This document shows positions 48,990 to 61,882 of a stretch of DNA of 64,000 bases, in pieces (the first letter of the stretch is position 1; each line of letters begins with the position of its first letter). The position numbers and the translations under genes are program-made. The notes below the pieces were generated by a model. That model was given only the letters and a program-made list of their open reading frames with translations, made no database searches and was not told where the DNA came from. This stretch comes from Ochotona curzoniae. Lineage: Eukaryota > Chordata > Mammalia > Lagomorpha > Ochotonidae. Location: contig NW_024466218.1 in assembly GCF_017591425.1 (NCBI RefSeq), positions 7,742,001 through 7,806,000 of the forward strand, read 5' to 3'.

Positions 48990-49500
48990 TTATGCTAATT
49001 CTAAAAGCACTCTCTCTATTGTGTCTTCTTTGCATGGAACCAGAGGTCTTTACCTCTTCCCTGGCGCCGAATGTTGCTTTGACTTTCCGGTGCGTCCTGG
49101 CCTCACCCAGCTACCCAATCAGCTTCAAGCCGAATCATCTAGCTTCAGTCACTCAAGCCATCACCCTCTTGTGTTCCTCCAGCTCCGTTCTTTCCGCAGG
49201 GCTCATGCCTATCCATTCCTACCCTGTACCCATTCATCTTCCTCTTCATCCCCCATATTTCAATCATGCTCAATCTAGTAATCCCACATCAAGTTCCTCT
49301 TTCTCCAAAATACCCGCTGTAGCCTGCCCTGCCTGCTCTTTTCTCTGTGTTACACCTGCAGCATAGCTAAGCAAGTCATGATCCCCTTGAAAACTGATTC
49401 ATCTTTCCATCTGGATTGTAAATCTTTCAGAGATGGGAAGTCTACTCTGTGTGTGTGTGTGTGTGTTTCCAACATATCCTCAGTGACGTCGCCTCACAGA
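48990..49500 (+). repeat. Possible L2 LINE 3' fragment
   Basis: C/T-rich sequence ending ctggattgtaaatctttcag, agatgggaagtctactctgt and catatcctcagtgac. This resembles the 'TGTAAGCTCC ... GGGCAGGGAC ... TATCCCCAG' end of L2. It contains a short GT tract (49448-49466). Confidence 0.4.
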
Positions 49501-51837
49501 ATTCCAGCAGACACATGATGATGAATTAATAGTTTGTCTGCACTCCTCAATTTATCTTAGTTCAACATACATGGGCTATTTGTCTACCCTGTGCCAAAAC
49601 TAATGAACCAAAGAAGTACAAGGTTTCTGCTCTACAGAAACTCACCAGCACCCTTAGAAAAACCCAAAGACTCAACTTCAGCCTTTCCAGGTGCAGCAGT
49701 TGCCACCATACTCATGACCAAGGTGAAGAAAGGAATCTGAATCGATGTGGATTCTGCACATAGTCACAGATATTGGAGCTGGATGCTCACAACGCCACCC
49801 TCTTTAGTCTCAACAACAGTAATGACTTCCCTTGAAGTTTACAACACAAGATCATGCTATGGTTGCTCCCAAAGAATCCGCAGCTAGCCAGAAGGCGGAC
49901 ATTCAACTAGACACAGTCCTTATCACACTGGGACGGATTCCCTGTCACTCATGGGGGCTTGTGTGCAAGGTGCATCCTGCTCCACACATTCAAGATGAAA
50001 GCTGAAACAGCACTTCACACGGGATCCAAAAAGGTACCAGATCCACCTGCAGCCCATTCCTTTCTTAAAGCAACAAAGATGCTGACTGTGATTGCAGATA
50101 ATAAGAGCTTTCCTTCTGATGAAATGCGCATATACTGAACCAAGAATACAATATATTCCCATGACAAATATATTTACACTCAACTCAGAACATGGAGAGA
50201 AAAGAAAATGTCAATAGTTGACAGCTTCTTGGCCTATGGGGTATAATCCAGGAGCATAATAAATTCATTTAAGCTCAGTGTTGAATAAATGCATGCGAGG
50301 CCCGTGCGTTTTTTTGGCCTTTTCCCCGACGCATTGTTTGAATACAATGTCATGTTTCCCTGTGTTGCACAGCCCTCATGCTGCTGTCAGTAGAGGCAGG
50401 AACCCAGCAAATCCTCTGGGTCAAACCTGGGGTAATTTTCCCTAATGAGTAAAGATAGAAATGAGAAAAGAACACCGTGGAAACAAATGCCTTATTGCCA
50501 AGTGGTGGTGGATGACTATTTTGCACAGGAAAATATTTCCCAAAATCGTGGCTGTGGAGAGGTTGCAAAATCCCAAAGAAGACGTGTTTCCCCAGAAGAT
50601 CTTAATCATTCTGATAAAGGGATAAGCATCAGGAAGAGAAATAAACCACATAAAAGCTGGCTCCATTTAGAAGCTGAATTCTGCTCCTTTCTCCCCACTG
50701 GTATATTTCTCATCTCAGCCAAATTAGATGCGAAAATATCTTCCTTATCTCTGGCAGATCTTGCAAGATATCAGACATTTCAGCTTTGCATGTGAAAACA
50801 TGACATATTGGTTAAGTCTGGAAATAGCATGTATCTGGTAGAGTCAAGAATCTAAGAAAACCTACACCCTACTGTTTTTGTAAATGCCGGAGTTCCATTG
50901 AGTCGAGACAGATGGTAGCAGGCAAAGATGCAATCTTATCATCAAAAGCTAAAATATGTCAAAAAATATGTTAGCAGGCAAAATAGAGCAGATTACTAGT
51001 TTCTCATGTCATGACAGCTTGCAAAACATGCTAGAATGTTGAATCTCCAGTTATGTAAATAAAGGAACAGTAAACAGCAGCAGCAAATGGCATAAGAGCT
51101 CATGGATTGATTGTCCCTTCACTGCAGTTTAGGAAATTGAGTCACATGACCAGAAGGAGCCCTCAATGGATGTTAGGCGGTCTCCAGAATGTTAGGGGGT
51201 CTGTTTCTCTTCCATGAGTAATGAGTTTCACTGTGACATCTAAAAGCTGTTTAACTAAATTGCAGGAGGCATTCAAACGTCCCAGGGAGAATCGTGAGCA
51301 TTCCGTGGAGAATCATTGTGCCATTTAACTCCAAGAAACAAGAGGGTGAGTGTTGTTTTGTGAAAACAAAATACACCCAAGGCTGCCTGTATCTGTCAGT
51401 TTCACTCCAATGAGGTTTCTGGGACCATGGGCCTGGTTTCTTAGAGTCTGGGCTAAGTTCGGTTAGGGTAGTGGGAAATGAAGGCGACACTAAATATGAC
51501 TGAGCACACAAAGGTGCTGACTTGAGCTCCTACTATGGATCATATGTTGTGCTGCTCTTGGGTCACATTAGACTTCACACTCACTTTACCTATTCTATAC
51601 CTGGTAGGAACTTACATCTGACCACCTCCTACCCTGCAGTCTGGGAATTCAAGAGGGAGAAAGGAGACTCCCACTAGTGCTCCAGGGTGGCCACCTCTTG
51701 GCAGTAGGGGCCCCAGGATAACACAGGATGTCCCTGCTCCACACAACAGCAGAGACATAAAGGTTATTCTTTTATTTCCAAAGGGAGCCAATTTGGAAAG
51801 TATCAGTGTACCAGAGAGTGTGGCAGTTTGAAACAAA
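49501..51837. other. Intergenic stretch without gene or clear repeat
   Basis: I recognise no gene or interspersed repeat. 50210-50800 is repeat-free and mixes AT-rich and GC-rich patches with SOX-like and homeodomain-like cores, so it may be regulatory. 49670-50000 may be an old repeat I cannot name. Confidence 0.5.
50332..50349. promoter_or_regulatory. Inverted SOX-type motif pair
   Basis: CATTGT, a 6-base spacer and ACAATG form a perfect 6+6 inverted repeat. Each arm is a SOX-family core. It lies in repeat-free intergenic sequence about 9.4 kb beyond the ZNF521 polyadenylation signal. Confidence 0.4.
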
Positions 51838-52165
51838 AAAGTTTTTATTTATTTGAGTAGCAGAGAAAAAGAGAAAGACAGACTAGCACACAGAAGAACA
51901 AGGTCCCAACTGTTGATTCACTCTTCACAATGCCTAAAAGCCTGAGGCTGGGCCAGGCTGAAGCCAGGAGCTGGGAACTAAGTCCACTTCTCCCATGGCA
52001 GTGGCAGGAATCCACGACTAGATCCATCACCTGTTGCCTCCCAGGGTCTGCATTAGAGGTGACAGGAGTCAGAAGATGCATCCAAGCCTTGACCCTAGGC
52101 ACTCCAATATGGAATCAAGGCACCCCAACCAGCAGCTAAACCACTAGGTCAAACATCCGCTCCAA
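51838..52165 (-). repeat. C-SINE, older subfamily, antisense
   Basis: tttttatttatttgagtagc tail end, gctgggccaggctgaagcca, ccatcacctgttgcctccca, gcattagaggtgacaggagt, ggcactccaatatggaatca and ccgctcc. Clear antisense copy. Confidence 0.8.
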
Positions 52166-52831
52166 AAAATTTTTTTGATAAGAGTCTAAGGTCCTTTTCT
52201 TGTGATCAAGAATGATAATTAGATTTCCAGATTTAAAATTAGCAAAGGGATTTGTTCTGTTCTTGAAGAGAAGACTCCTAGGCTTTTGTACTACAGAAGA
52301 AAAGACCAGGGTAGGCAACAACTCCAACTGCATAGCTAACAAGTAAAGATTCTGGAAATCCAAAGTGTGTGATGCCAATGTCTATGCCAATATGCCAATC
52401 TTGGCTTATTGCTTTGGTTCGGTTTTGTTTGTTTGTTGTTGAGGACTAGACCACATAAATCTCTTCTTTGCCACACTGAAGTTTCTGGGTGAGTGAATTC
52501 TATAAGAAGAACTTGAACAACTGGCAATTCATTTCTCTTGCCTAATGCTTGATGAAAACAGAGACACCTAAACAGGAGCCAGAGAACACAGGACTGGCTG
52601 GCATCCAGACAATCTCGAACAAACAGCACTCTTGCATCAGCACTCCTGAGGGGAAAAAAAATCCTGGGACTGTGAATTGGGTGACACAGGCATGGCTGCT
52701 CTTCAGCAGTTCAGCTTCTAATAGACATTGGTCACAACTCCTGCTATCCTAAGATTCATAGTGGCTCCCCCAAGCACCCATTGGTCACTCACCTCCTTTT
52801 TAGTATTCCCTTTCCTTTTGTTGTTACTAAT

Positions 52832-53490
52832 TTTTAAAGGTTTATTTGTTGGTTGGTTGGTTGAATTATTTATTTATTTAAATGGGAGAGTGAAAGAGAG
52901 AGACAAAGAGGGAGATGGTCCATCCATTGATTCACTTCTGTCATTTTTCCCCAAAGGTTTATTTTTATTGGAAAGAAGGAGAGGCAGAGAGAAATATCTT
53001 CCAACCGATGCTTCACTCCCAAATGGTCACAAAGGCTTAAGCTCAGCCTATCCAAAGCTAGAAGCAGGGGTTTCCTCTGGGTCTCCCACACAGACGCAGA
53101 GTCCCAAGGCTTTGGAACATCCTCTACTGCTTTCCCAGACCACAAGCAGGGAGCTGGATGGGAAGTGGTGGCAGCCAGGACATCAATCAGAACCCACACA
53201 GGATCCTGGTGTTTGTAAAGGGAGGATTAGCCAATTAAGGCATCACACCAGGCTCTGGTTCACTTCTCAAATGACTAAAACAGAGAGGGCTGGGCTAGAT
53301 CAAAACCAGAAGCCACAAACTCCATGATAGTTTTCCACCATTGGAAGGGTGTCTTCTGCTGCCTTCCTGGGTGCATTAGCAGGAAGCTGGATCAGGAGTG
53401 GAGCAGCTAGGACCTGCACTCCAATATGGGATGTCAGCCTTGCAGGTGATGACAAGACCTGCTCTGCCACAGTACCAAGCCCTATTCTCT
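52832..53490 (-). repeat. Outer C-SINE, antisense, split by another C-SINE
   Basis: The 5' portion is 52832-52950 (T-rich tail with a TTGG run, GA-rich block, gattcacttct). The rest is 53257-53490 (ggttcacttctcaaatgac, gctgggctagatcaaaacca, gcattagcaggaagctggat, gcactccaatatgggatgtc). Together they make one antisense element interrupted by the insertion below. Confidence 0.75.
52951..53256 (-). repeat. Inner C-SINE, pika-type, antisense, nested
   Basis: ggtttatttttattggaaag, ctcccaaatggtcacaaagg, gtctcccacacagacgcaga, ctgctttcccagaccacaag and gggagctggatgggaagtgg. The ttcacttct motif occurs on both sides and looks like the target-site duplication. It is younger than the element it split. Confidence 0.8.
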
Positions 53491-56400
53491 ACTCTTCCAA
53501 CCTCTAGTTTCTTCCTTTTATTTGTGCAAAACCCTGGACAGTGGACTAACATTTACTCACCTTGCTTTGGCTTTTGCAGATATGGTCACTCTAAACCTCC
53601 AGTCCTCAACACATTTTTGTCAAAAGTTCTCTCCGTGAATTTAAATGAAAACTCTATTGGATATTGAATGCAAACTGCATATGAGAAGACCTCAAAAATT
53701 CACGGGAATATGCCCATTCCCTTCAGTTCCATCTCCCATAATCCAATAGAAGTTCCTTCCGCTGCTGTCTCTTTAAATCAACACAATCTCCATGGAAAGC
53801 TTGATATCCCAATTCTATACATGAGGAATGGGAGGGAGTTTAGAAAGATAATGCAGCTTTTCCAATGTCTCCTAGATAAGTGATACATGACTCAAAATCA
53901 AAGATTCCATGGTAAAAAGAAAAAGGATGAAAAGATACGTATTTATGTAACATATACTTACAAATCTATTAAAGACCAAACATTGAATTATAGCCCTCCA
54001 TACAGGATAACAGTATTTAACATTTATGAATTAGAATCCTGTTTGGCATTCCATTGAGAAAGATAACTATTTATAAAAGCCAAATAAGACCCTTGACTTC
54101 TCTACAACTGTCATTCTGTTAAGAAAAAAAAAATGACTCAGGCTAGGTTCCCGCTAAGTAACATATGAAATATGTAATTCACACTTTCTGGTAAAATTGA
54201 AGCAGGTGAACTCTAACTGACAGGAAGTAATGAGTATAATAAGCCAAAGGGAATACCTCAGTTTAAGCAACCATATGCTTTAGTTAGCAAGAGAAGTGTA
54301 GAGGGAATGGACCCACTTGATGATTCACTTGCTTGTTCTTTTCCCGAGTGCACCTAAGAGGATTTCCTCCTGCAGGTGGAGCCAGTGCAGAACGTGCTGG
54401 GAGAACTCTGTTCATAGAAGACAGGGGGTTCATGGCCACATGTGAGTTCTGAGCAAAGTTAAGTCAGGAGTTAGCGCCTGATATGAGATCTGAGTGTCAG
54501 TGGGATGGAATCCTGGGACCCAGTTCCAGGGTGTGATTGTAGACAAGCAGCAAGCGTTGTGTGCTTTTTTTTTTTCCTCCTCACAACAATTGGGACAGTC
54601 CCTGTCTCATCAAGATGAAGTTGAACATAGCTATGAAATATCTAATACAAGGTCTGCAGTGTATTTAGTGTTCAATCAATGTTAGTTTCCTGTCGTTAGC
54701 AGAATGATCCTGAAATCACCCACAGCCTAGGGGAAAAAAATAGATTAGGGAGAAATTATTAATTTAATTTGCTATTAATTTTATTTTCTATCTGGGACAC
54801 ACACAACATTATAACTGCAAAACTGAGTAGGATGCATGTTTTGTCCAATAAGTCCACTAAATGCTCAGGAAATGTTAAGACCAGAATGCAGTAAGAACTC
54901 GTGTGAGACAGACCACTTCTTCCAAGTGTTTGAAAGGTGCTGCAGGGGTCTGGAGCAAGGTGTAGGCCTGAGATCAGTCAAGGCGTCACAGGCCAGGGGA
55001 CACTGGAAAACTCGGTTGGAGTTCTGACCTATTAGGCTCACACGGAAGAAACAGCCTGCATGCTAATAAAGATATCTTTTTGTCAGTTTGTCAAACTCAT
55101 CAAAATGCATGTGTCTTTTCATGGAACACAGTTAACGGCACACATCAGTTATCGAAGTGGTATGTGTTAAGTATTACCTTTGCATTCTGCTGCTTTGACT
55201 TGGATGAGAGCTGCTGGCAGCCCCTCCCAGACCAGCTGAATTTCCAGTGGAGAGTACAGGGCTTTCTTGGGAGTGCTTTTTATAAGGAAACCAGTCAAGC
55301 CAGAATCGACATGCTTCATCTTCTCTACCAAGCTCTCAGATCCTATATTCTGGGCCACATTCAGCCTGAGCTAGTCATCCCCAGGGACAGGCACTAGACA
55401 ACCACCTGCATCTCCTACATCCTTAAGCCTACCTAAGTAGTCAAACCATTCACTCCTGAACCTGCTTAGCCTGCTTGCCCTACCTCACCTCTTTTCCCAC
55501 AAGGAAACCACTGGGGAGGTTCTTATCCATGTCTTCTCCTTGCTCGCTTTGCTCCTAACTAACCCTGGGGATTTCCCATGTGATGAGCAGTAGAGAGAAT
55601 GTGTGATATAAAATACTACAGTGATGGCTGTTATTGCTAACAATAATAATCGCACCCAATGCACCTGTAGTACTTACTGGTTACAAGGCATTTTTCTAAG
55701 CCCTTAGCATCTATGTGTCCTCTAATCTAACAAACCTACCATGAAGGTTCCCTTTATTATTCCTATTGACATCAAGTCAATAAATGCATTCGTAACAAAT
55801 AGGTTCTTTCATATACCATAAGAATGAGATAAAGGATTGATTGTGGATGTTCTAATTTTTACAGTTTATAATAAAAAAATCATTAGTTATTTATGAACAT
55901 ATTACAAGCTAGCTTTGCATTAGCCATAATTGCATTAATCCTTAAGAGAAACCAGTATGGTAGGAGCATTTAATGATGCTTACCTGACAGGCACTGTTAC
56001 CACCTGCCTTGGAAACAGTTGTTAAGATTCCTCTCTGCCTTACACCCAATTCCAGGGCACAAATCATCTGCCTTTAAAATACTTAATGCTTCAAGACAAA
56101 TTTAGGCCGTATTTGTTCCTAGCCATATAAATGATAATTAAAGAGATGCCAATATGGGCCAGAAAGTGATTTCAGGTGAACTTTATGACAATGTAAAATA
56201 TAAAATTAGCCAAAACTTCACTTGATGAAGCAAGTGTGTCATGTGATTTAGATGGAGTATTCGGAACTGGTGAGTTTATAATTTGGGCAATGATAAGCAG
56301 AAGTTTCCCTTCTTTGAGTAAGGATGCACTTTGGGAATTCATCTAGATGTGAGCTTCCTGTTAAGATCAGGTATAGGCTTCAGCACTCAGAGTAGGTTGG

Positions 56401-57085
56401 GAATAGAAAACCCTCACTTCACCCTGAAGTTGGTTTAGTATTTCTGATCCAATGACAGAGCCAAGCTGGCCTTTGTTGAGCTTGTAGAAGTACAAGGCAC
56501 TGTTAGGTGCTGAGCTCCATCTTGCCATAAAGCCTCAAGCCTGGTGTCTGGAAAACCATTCCTCTTGCTTGATTATCACCTGGTGCCTTCTGTCATCCCA
56601 TTTCTCCTGGAGACTCTCTGGGGATGCAAAGGCTCCACATTATGTGTAGCAGTTGGTGTCAGATCTCTCAGTCAGTGCTAACCATTTTGCTTGCCTCTTG
56701 GTCTCCCCAGTTTTCTGAATATTGCCTGTTTCTCAATGAAACATCCCTCTGATTAGTCCAGTTGTCTGGAATACATCTATTCCCCAGGCTGAATGGCCAT
56801 GATGTTCCTTGTCCTCCCCATGTACTCTGGACACCATGCCTTCCTCATCTGTCCAGGTTTCCATCCTCCATAACCTTTCATTCCAGGCAACCAGAGCAGG
56901 TTTCACCTGGGAAGCAGGTCCTGCTTCTACATCTTGTTTCTAAGTCTGGTCATCCTTGACGCTTTTCATCTCAGACTTATAGCCTGAAAACAGTTACTCA
57001 ACCGTGGCTTCCCATCTCCATAGCAAGGACCCTGAGCTCTAAATCAGGAGGCAGCACTAATGGCATGATAACAGTTGACCCTTCC
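53491..57085. other. Intergenic stretch with a MIR and otherwise unique sequence
   Basis: No gene recognised. Holds an antisense MIR at about 55620-55780 and a possible remnant of the mariner-like MITE near 53685-53760 (gacctcaaaaattcacggga). The rest appears unique. Confidence 0.5.
55620..55780 (-). repeat. MIR SINE, antisense
   Basis: gtagtacttactggttacaa, ggcatttttctaagccctta, gtcctctaatctaacaaacc and ccatgaaggttccctttatt follow the antisense MIR pattern (TACTATGTGCCAGGCACTG ... ATTTAATCCTCACAACAACC). Confidence 0.55.
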
Positions 57086-57428
57086 TGTTATGGTTTCAAT
57101 GTTTGCCACCACCCACATTCATCCAGAAATGAAACAGTTATAATAGGAGAGGGTGCAATCTTTAAGGATTGGCCTTTATCATCATAAATGGATTAATACC
57201 TTCAAAACAGGAGTGGATTCTTTATAAAAAGATGAGTTTGATGACTTTTCCCCTCTCACTTTTCCCTTTCTACTGTCTGCCAAGTGACAATGCAGCCAGA
57301 AGGCACTCACCAGATACAGTTCTCAATTTGGACTTCTCAGCTTCCATACTTGTCAGAACTAGACCTCTGCTCTTCCTTAACCACCCATCTTGTGTATTCT
57401 CTCTCAGCAACACCATAGGACTGAGACA
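57086..57428 (+). repeat. MST-type MaLR solitary LTR
   Basis: Starts tgttatggtttcaatgtttg and ends gactgagaca. Inside are ggattaataccttcaaaaca, ctttataaaaagatgagttt, agaaggcactcaccagatac and cttggacttctcagcttcc-like blocks. Order and length (about 340 bp) match the LTR of the MaLR group of ancient LTR retrotransposons. No internal or coding part remains. Confidence 0.65.
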
Positions 57429-57734
57429 CCTCCATTCACCCTTTTCTCATTCCTCTCTGCAGAAAGGGGGTGGCATTTTGGTGCAAGGGCAGCAACTGGC
57501 AACCACTGGGTCATGTTCACTATGGAAGTAACTGGATGCAAGGGCTGGATTTGGTCTCACTTCAGTACTGTTGTTCTCTCTGTTACGCAGCCTAAATTAG
57601 GACCCATTCCCTGAAGCTGTTTAGGTGACTGATGTGCAGACCCAGCTGCCAAGTCTGCTTGGAGAAGGTTGGATGGGAGCTGTGTTTTTGTTTCAGATCA
57701 ATCAAGGCCCTGCTATAAGAAGTAAGCATGACTT

Positions 57735-57970
57735 GGGAGGCATATTGTGGTATAGTGGGTTAAGCTGTCAGCATGGCCACAATCCTATTCAGCTACTCCA
57801 CTTTTGATCCAGCTCATTGCTAATGCACCTGGGAAAGCAGTGGAAGAAGATTCAAGTACTTGAGCTCTTGAACCCATGTGGGAGTCCTAAAAGAAGCTCA
57901 GGGCTCCTGGCTTCAGCTTGGCAAAGCCCCAGCTGTTATGGACATTTGGAGAGTAGACCAGTGGTTGGAA

Positions 57971-58008
<38 letters not shown>
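57735..58008 (+). repeat. C-SINE, sense, with expanded CT tract
   Basis: gggaggcatattgtggtata head, cacttttgatccagctcatt, cacctgggaaagcagtggaa, cccatgtgggagtcctaaaa, ggctcctggcttcagcttgg, then a (TC)16 microsatellite at 57976-58007 in place of the usual CT-rich stretch. No clear A-rich tail follows. Confidence 0.75.
57976..58007. repeat. (TC)16 microsatellite
   Basis: Perfect 32-base TC tract that grew from the CT-rich 3' stretch of the C-SINE. Confidence 0.95.
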
Positions 58009-58009
<1 letters not shown>

Positions 58010-60639
58010 GGAGCAGGACATTTGGACACACTGACCAGACACTGTAATCCAGTCTTACTTTCCCGTAAGTGTAATACTACCATTTGTTCACCTGGGTTAC
58101 AATGTATGCTCACATGTTCTAAAGTAGGGAGCTACATGTCCTACTGAGATGTAACCAGTTGTGTTAACATTGGGTGCGATCCTTCAAGATCATTTCTACA
58201 GCATTCTGTAAGTGGATGCCACTAGCTGTCATTTTTCACTCTTCCCAAGTCTCCTGCTACTAGTACAATTTGGAGAAAGTGACTTTTCAACACACGAATC
58301 ATCAAAGCTTAGGAAGCTCCCTCCTAAATGGGTCACCAAAAATAAATTCTCTAAAGGCAGAGCCACTGAAGGATAAACAATGTCAGCCTTTCTCCTTGGC
58401 CATGCTGGCTTTCCTCCAGCCAGGTCCAAGTGACCTCAATTACTTACCACCAGTCATCTCAGTTAAACAAAATCGGCTTGCAGTTTGGGTGGCTGGGGTA
58501 GCATCCAGGAAAGCTGCTGCACTAAGAGGCAATGGACACAAAGCCTGCTGAAACCCATCCAGATAGGATCTGAGCTCCCGGCAAAAAGGAAATGCCACCA
58601 CCATCTGCCTCTGTTTTATGATGACCTGGGAATAAATAAAAATTAACCTTGGCCCTTGAATGAATCAGGGAGCTTATCAACATTTCCTTCGTGTCTCTAA
58701 TGGCTATTGTGAAACAAGTTTACAATGAATTTCAGAGGGGACAGGGCAGGCGAGTCATTGTTCTAAAAGGGCCTTTACCAGCCTGGTGCTTCCCATCTAT
58801 TCCTCTCAGATGGCGTGCCACTGTAACTGGTAACTATGAAAAATAAGGAAGTAACATGTTGTTTTCAATCTGGCAGGAATTCAACAAACCATTGGAGAAG
58901 AAAGAAGGAAAGAGGGAAAAGAAAGAGCCAATGAGAGTGGGAGAAGGGAAATGTAAGCTATCATCTCCAGATGGGCAGTGAGGACTAAGGTGAGTGTCCA
59001 GCGGGCTGCCACCGGCCCCTAGGATTGTCACTACAGAAACCATTTCTGCACAGATTGTAGTCTCCATTGGTCATAGGAACCCCATGCTATAGGGGTCACG
59101 ATTTTTCAGGTGAAGCTATGCTTGCAAAATTCACAAAGTTACCCCAGGACATCCAGCCTAGGAGTAGAAGAGCTAGGATTTGAACCCCAAATGACTGGCT
59201 CCAAAAATGCAGCTTTTTTTTTTTTTTTTGCTACTCTATATGGATTCTCTGTGGAAATGCTGCTGGGCTCCGGGGGACAACTATTATTAGCCATTAACTT
59301 TATTTTGAACTAACAAGCCAGTCACTTAGTGAGGCCCTGAAGAAATAGAACAAGGTAAAAGCACATTCTGATTGGGTTAGCAGCTGGGGAGAGGGAGAGG
59401 TGTCGGGGAGGGCTCCGGAATAGCAGAGGGGAAATAGCTCTGGATTATGGGATGCTAATTTAAGCTTTATTGGTTCTGGCATTTGCTGGACTTCTGAGCA
59501 CACACAGCCTCTCCTCTGAAAACACACTGCTGCAGGTGCCTTAGTTTCACATTTAGGAGGTATTATCAGAACTAGAATGGGCTGGAACCTTCGCCCTGAG
59601 AGCATGCACGTGTGGAGCAAGATCCAGGGTGTACTTTCCATGAACTGGTTTGGGCTGGAGCTCAGTCGATTCAGGCGTGTTTTTAAAACCTACATACCAT
59701 GGAGAAAGTGTAAAGAAGAAATAAGATGTTTTGATCAGACATTCCTCTAGAAGACACAGCAAGTTGTAAGGCCCAAATCCAGAAGCCTGGGTGTCCCTGT
59801 GATTCTGGTGGCCAAAAATTCTCTCTTTCAAATGATGATTCTAAATAAATACGTGTGACACCTCCTCCAGGTGTGCTAGTGAGCTGCACAGACTGGTTGT
59901 CTATTATCTAACTGGAAGCTTGGTGAGCCGAATCAGCCGTTTCTGGTTTCTGAAACTTCTTTTGTTTCATCTCTGTAACATTGTTTTTCACAAAGAGGGA
60001 GCCATCCCTTACATCCTGACATATGGTCCCTTCTATTTATAACAAGATTAACAATTCATTCACACCTTGATTGAATCCTGCTTTATTGAGATGTCACAAC
60101 AGATTCTCACCGTCTGCAAAGCGAAAGACGTACAAACAATAATATTATGACAAGCAAGACACCTAAAAGTAAGTGAATCATAATTGATGACAATTAGAAG
60201 GCATTCAGCACAAACACAACAGCATTGTCTGGATGGTAAGCAGGATCCGGCTCTTACAGAGGGGGACTGCCACTGAGAAACCTGGTCGGGCTGCCATTGA
60301 AAAGTTACTATCCATTCAAACCTGTTAATTCATGGTTTATTTTCTTCATTAATGAATCAAGCACCTTCATGTTTTGGATAGGTTTGTTTTTCTGGTCCCC
60401 AACCTCACACAATTCCCTCATTTTCAGATAATATTGATGGGTCCTTCCAAATAATTTGCCCAGAGGATGAGCACCATCATTGACACCTCTTTTTTGTTTT
60501 TTTTCTTTAACTTTGTATCAATCAGCAGGACATCAATTTGATGCTGTCAATATTTACTGAATCTTTCCATTTCTCACCAACTGTTCCATTGCCACTGCAG
60601 CCTGAGCCAATATTGTTTCACCTCACAGCCACTGCTCCC
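58009..60639. other. Intergenic stretch, mostly unique
   Basis: No gene recognised. Contains an antisense MIR (59085-59215) and a poly(T) tract at about 59213-59230. 58600-58780 is repeat-free with SOX-like cattgttc and homeodomain-like cores. Confidence 0.5.
59085..59215 (-). repeat. MIR SINE, antisense
   Basis: tcacaaagttaccccaggac, atccagcctaggagtagaag and agctaggatttgaaccccaa match the antisense MIR core (CACAGCTAGTAAGTGGCAGAGCCGGGATTTGAACCC). Confidence 0.65.
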
Positions 60640-61425
60640 TCCCTGGTCTGATGCCTCCAATTGATTAACCGGAGTAATCTTTCTAAAGTACCTAAAATTA
60701 CTCTATGGCTCCCGATTGCTCTTAGAATAAGGGTTAAATGCTTAGGTCTTATCAGCCTACCTGCAAGGCAGGGCAGCATGGTGATGGAAAGCAGACTATA
60801 AGACAAGCCTTCCAAATGGGTGACCCTGGTGAAATCTCTTCGTTTTTCTGACCCTAAGTTGCATCACCTAGAAAATGCAAATCAGAATGGTATGTATCTC
60901 ACAAGAGTAAGCAACGTAGAAACCTCCAGCAATGGCATGTCCTAAGGTGTCATTCCCTGCTCACTCATGTTTGCACATGGCAAACCTTTCTCCTTCGACT
61001 ACCCCTGCTTGGGCTGAAGCAATTTCTTAGTTCCTCCTATGTGCCCAGATATTCCACTCCAGGGCTGATGGTGATGCTGACCAGTCCCTCTGGCTGGAAA
61101 ATCCTTATCCGTCTGCTCTGTCAGCTCCTGCACACTTTGGAGAGCCTCACACCAATTGGTATGTCTGATTCCAATGTCATTTCCTCAGGGAAGACCTCCT
61201 GAACTGCCCCTGCTTCCTCGACCCACAGTAGCCAGAGCATTTTGTGAAACATGCTGTACGCATCTCTGGGCAGTCCTTTGTGAGCTGCAAAAGTTGTGTT
61301 TACCTTTTCTGGATCATTCTTATCTCTCTCTCAATACAATGAGCTCTACTGAGGACTGGCATTCATCTATCTTGCTTACTGTTGCATCACCTGGACCTTA
61401 ATTTGTTGAATGAACAAATCTACTT
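60640..61425 (+). repeat. L2 LINE, sense, interrupted by MIR
   Basis: tctatggctcccgattgctc, ttagaataagggttaaatgc, then after the MIR ggctggaaaatccttatccg, catttcctcagggaagacct and cctgaactgcccctgcttcc. These are successive L2 3' blocks, ending tgttgaatgaacaaatc. Confidence 0.65.
60770..60910 (+). repeat. MIR SINE inside L2
   Basis: ggcagcatggtgatggaaag, gtgaccctggtgaaatctct, tctgaccctaagttgcatca and gaaaatgcaaatcagaatgg follow the MIR order. It separates the two L2 segments. Confidence 0.55.
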
Positions 61426-61466
61426 CATACTTCTTCCTTCACTAGCAAATAGTACTGGCTGACTTA

Positions 61467-61882
61467 GTGTAGCCAGCCAAATGGTGGCCCACCTCAATGC
61501 TCTCTAAATTCTAATCTCCAGACTGTGTGACTTTGTGAACCTACATGACAACAGGACTTTATACATCTGATTAAGGTTCATTGGAGTGACCTACATGGGT
61601 CCTCTCAGGAGTCCTTAAAGCTGGAAGAGAAAGGCTGGAGAGTCAATGACAGAGTGGTGTGATATGAGCAAGGACTCAACTGGTCAATGGGAGCTTTGAA
61701 AATAGGAGGTGACAGCAAACCAAGGAATGAGGGAAGCTTCTAGAAACTGGATTGAATGAGGAAACAGATTCACTCCCAGAGCCCTGAAAACACCTGGTGA
61801 CGTGCTCTTCCAACTTCCGTGTGCTGTCCTAAACCACCCAGATTGTAATTTGCTACAGCCATCAGAGGAAACCAGTATATCC
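61467..61882 (+). repeat. MLT1-type MaLR solitary LTR
   Basis: atggtggcccacctcaatgc, ctaatctccagactgtgtga, tacatgacaacaggacttta, catctgattaaggttcattg, gagcaaggactcaactgg, ccaaggaatgagggaagctt, ctagaaactggattgaatga and a 3' end reading tttgctacagccatcagagg, aaaccagtat. Order matches MLT1 LTRs. No coding part. Confidence 0.75.

Noticed and set aside
52728..53327. Open frame of 199 codons on +
   Set aside because: It runs through the antisense tail and body of two nested SINEs. The lack of stops reflects the repeat sequence, not a gene.
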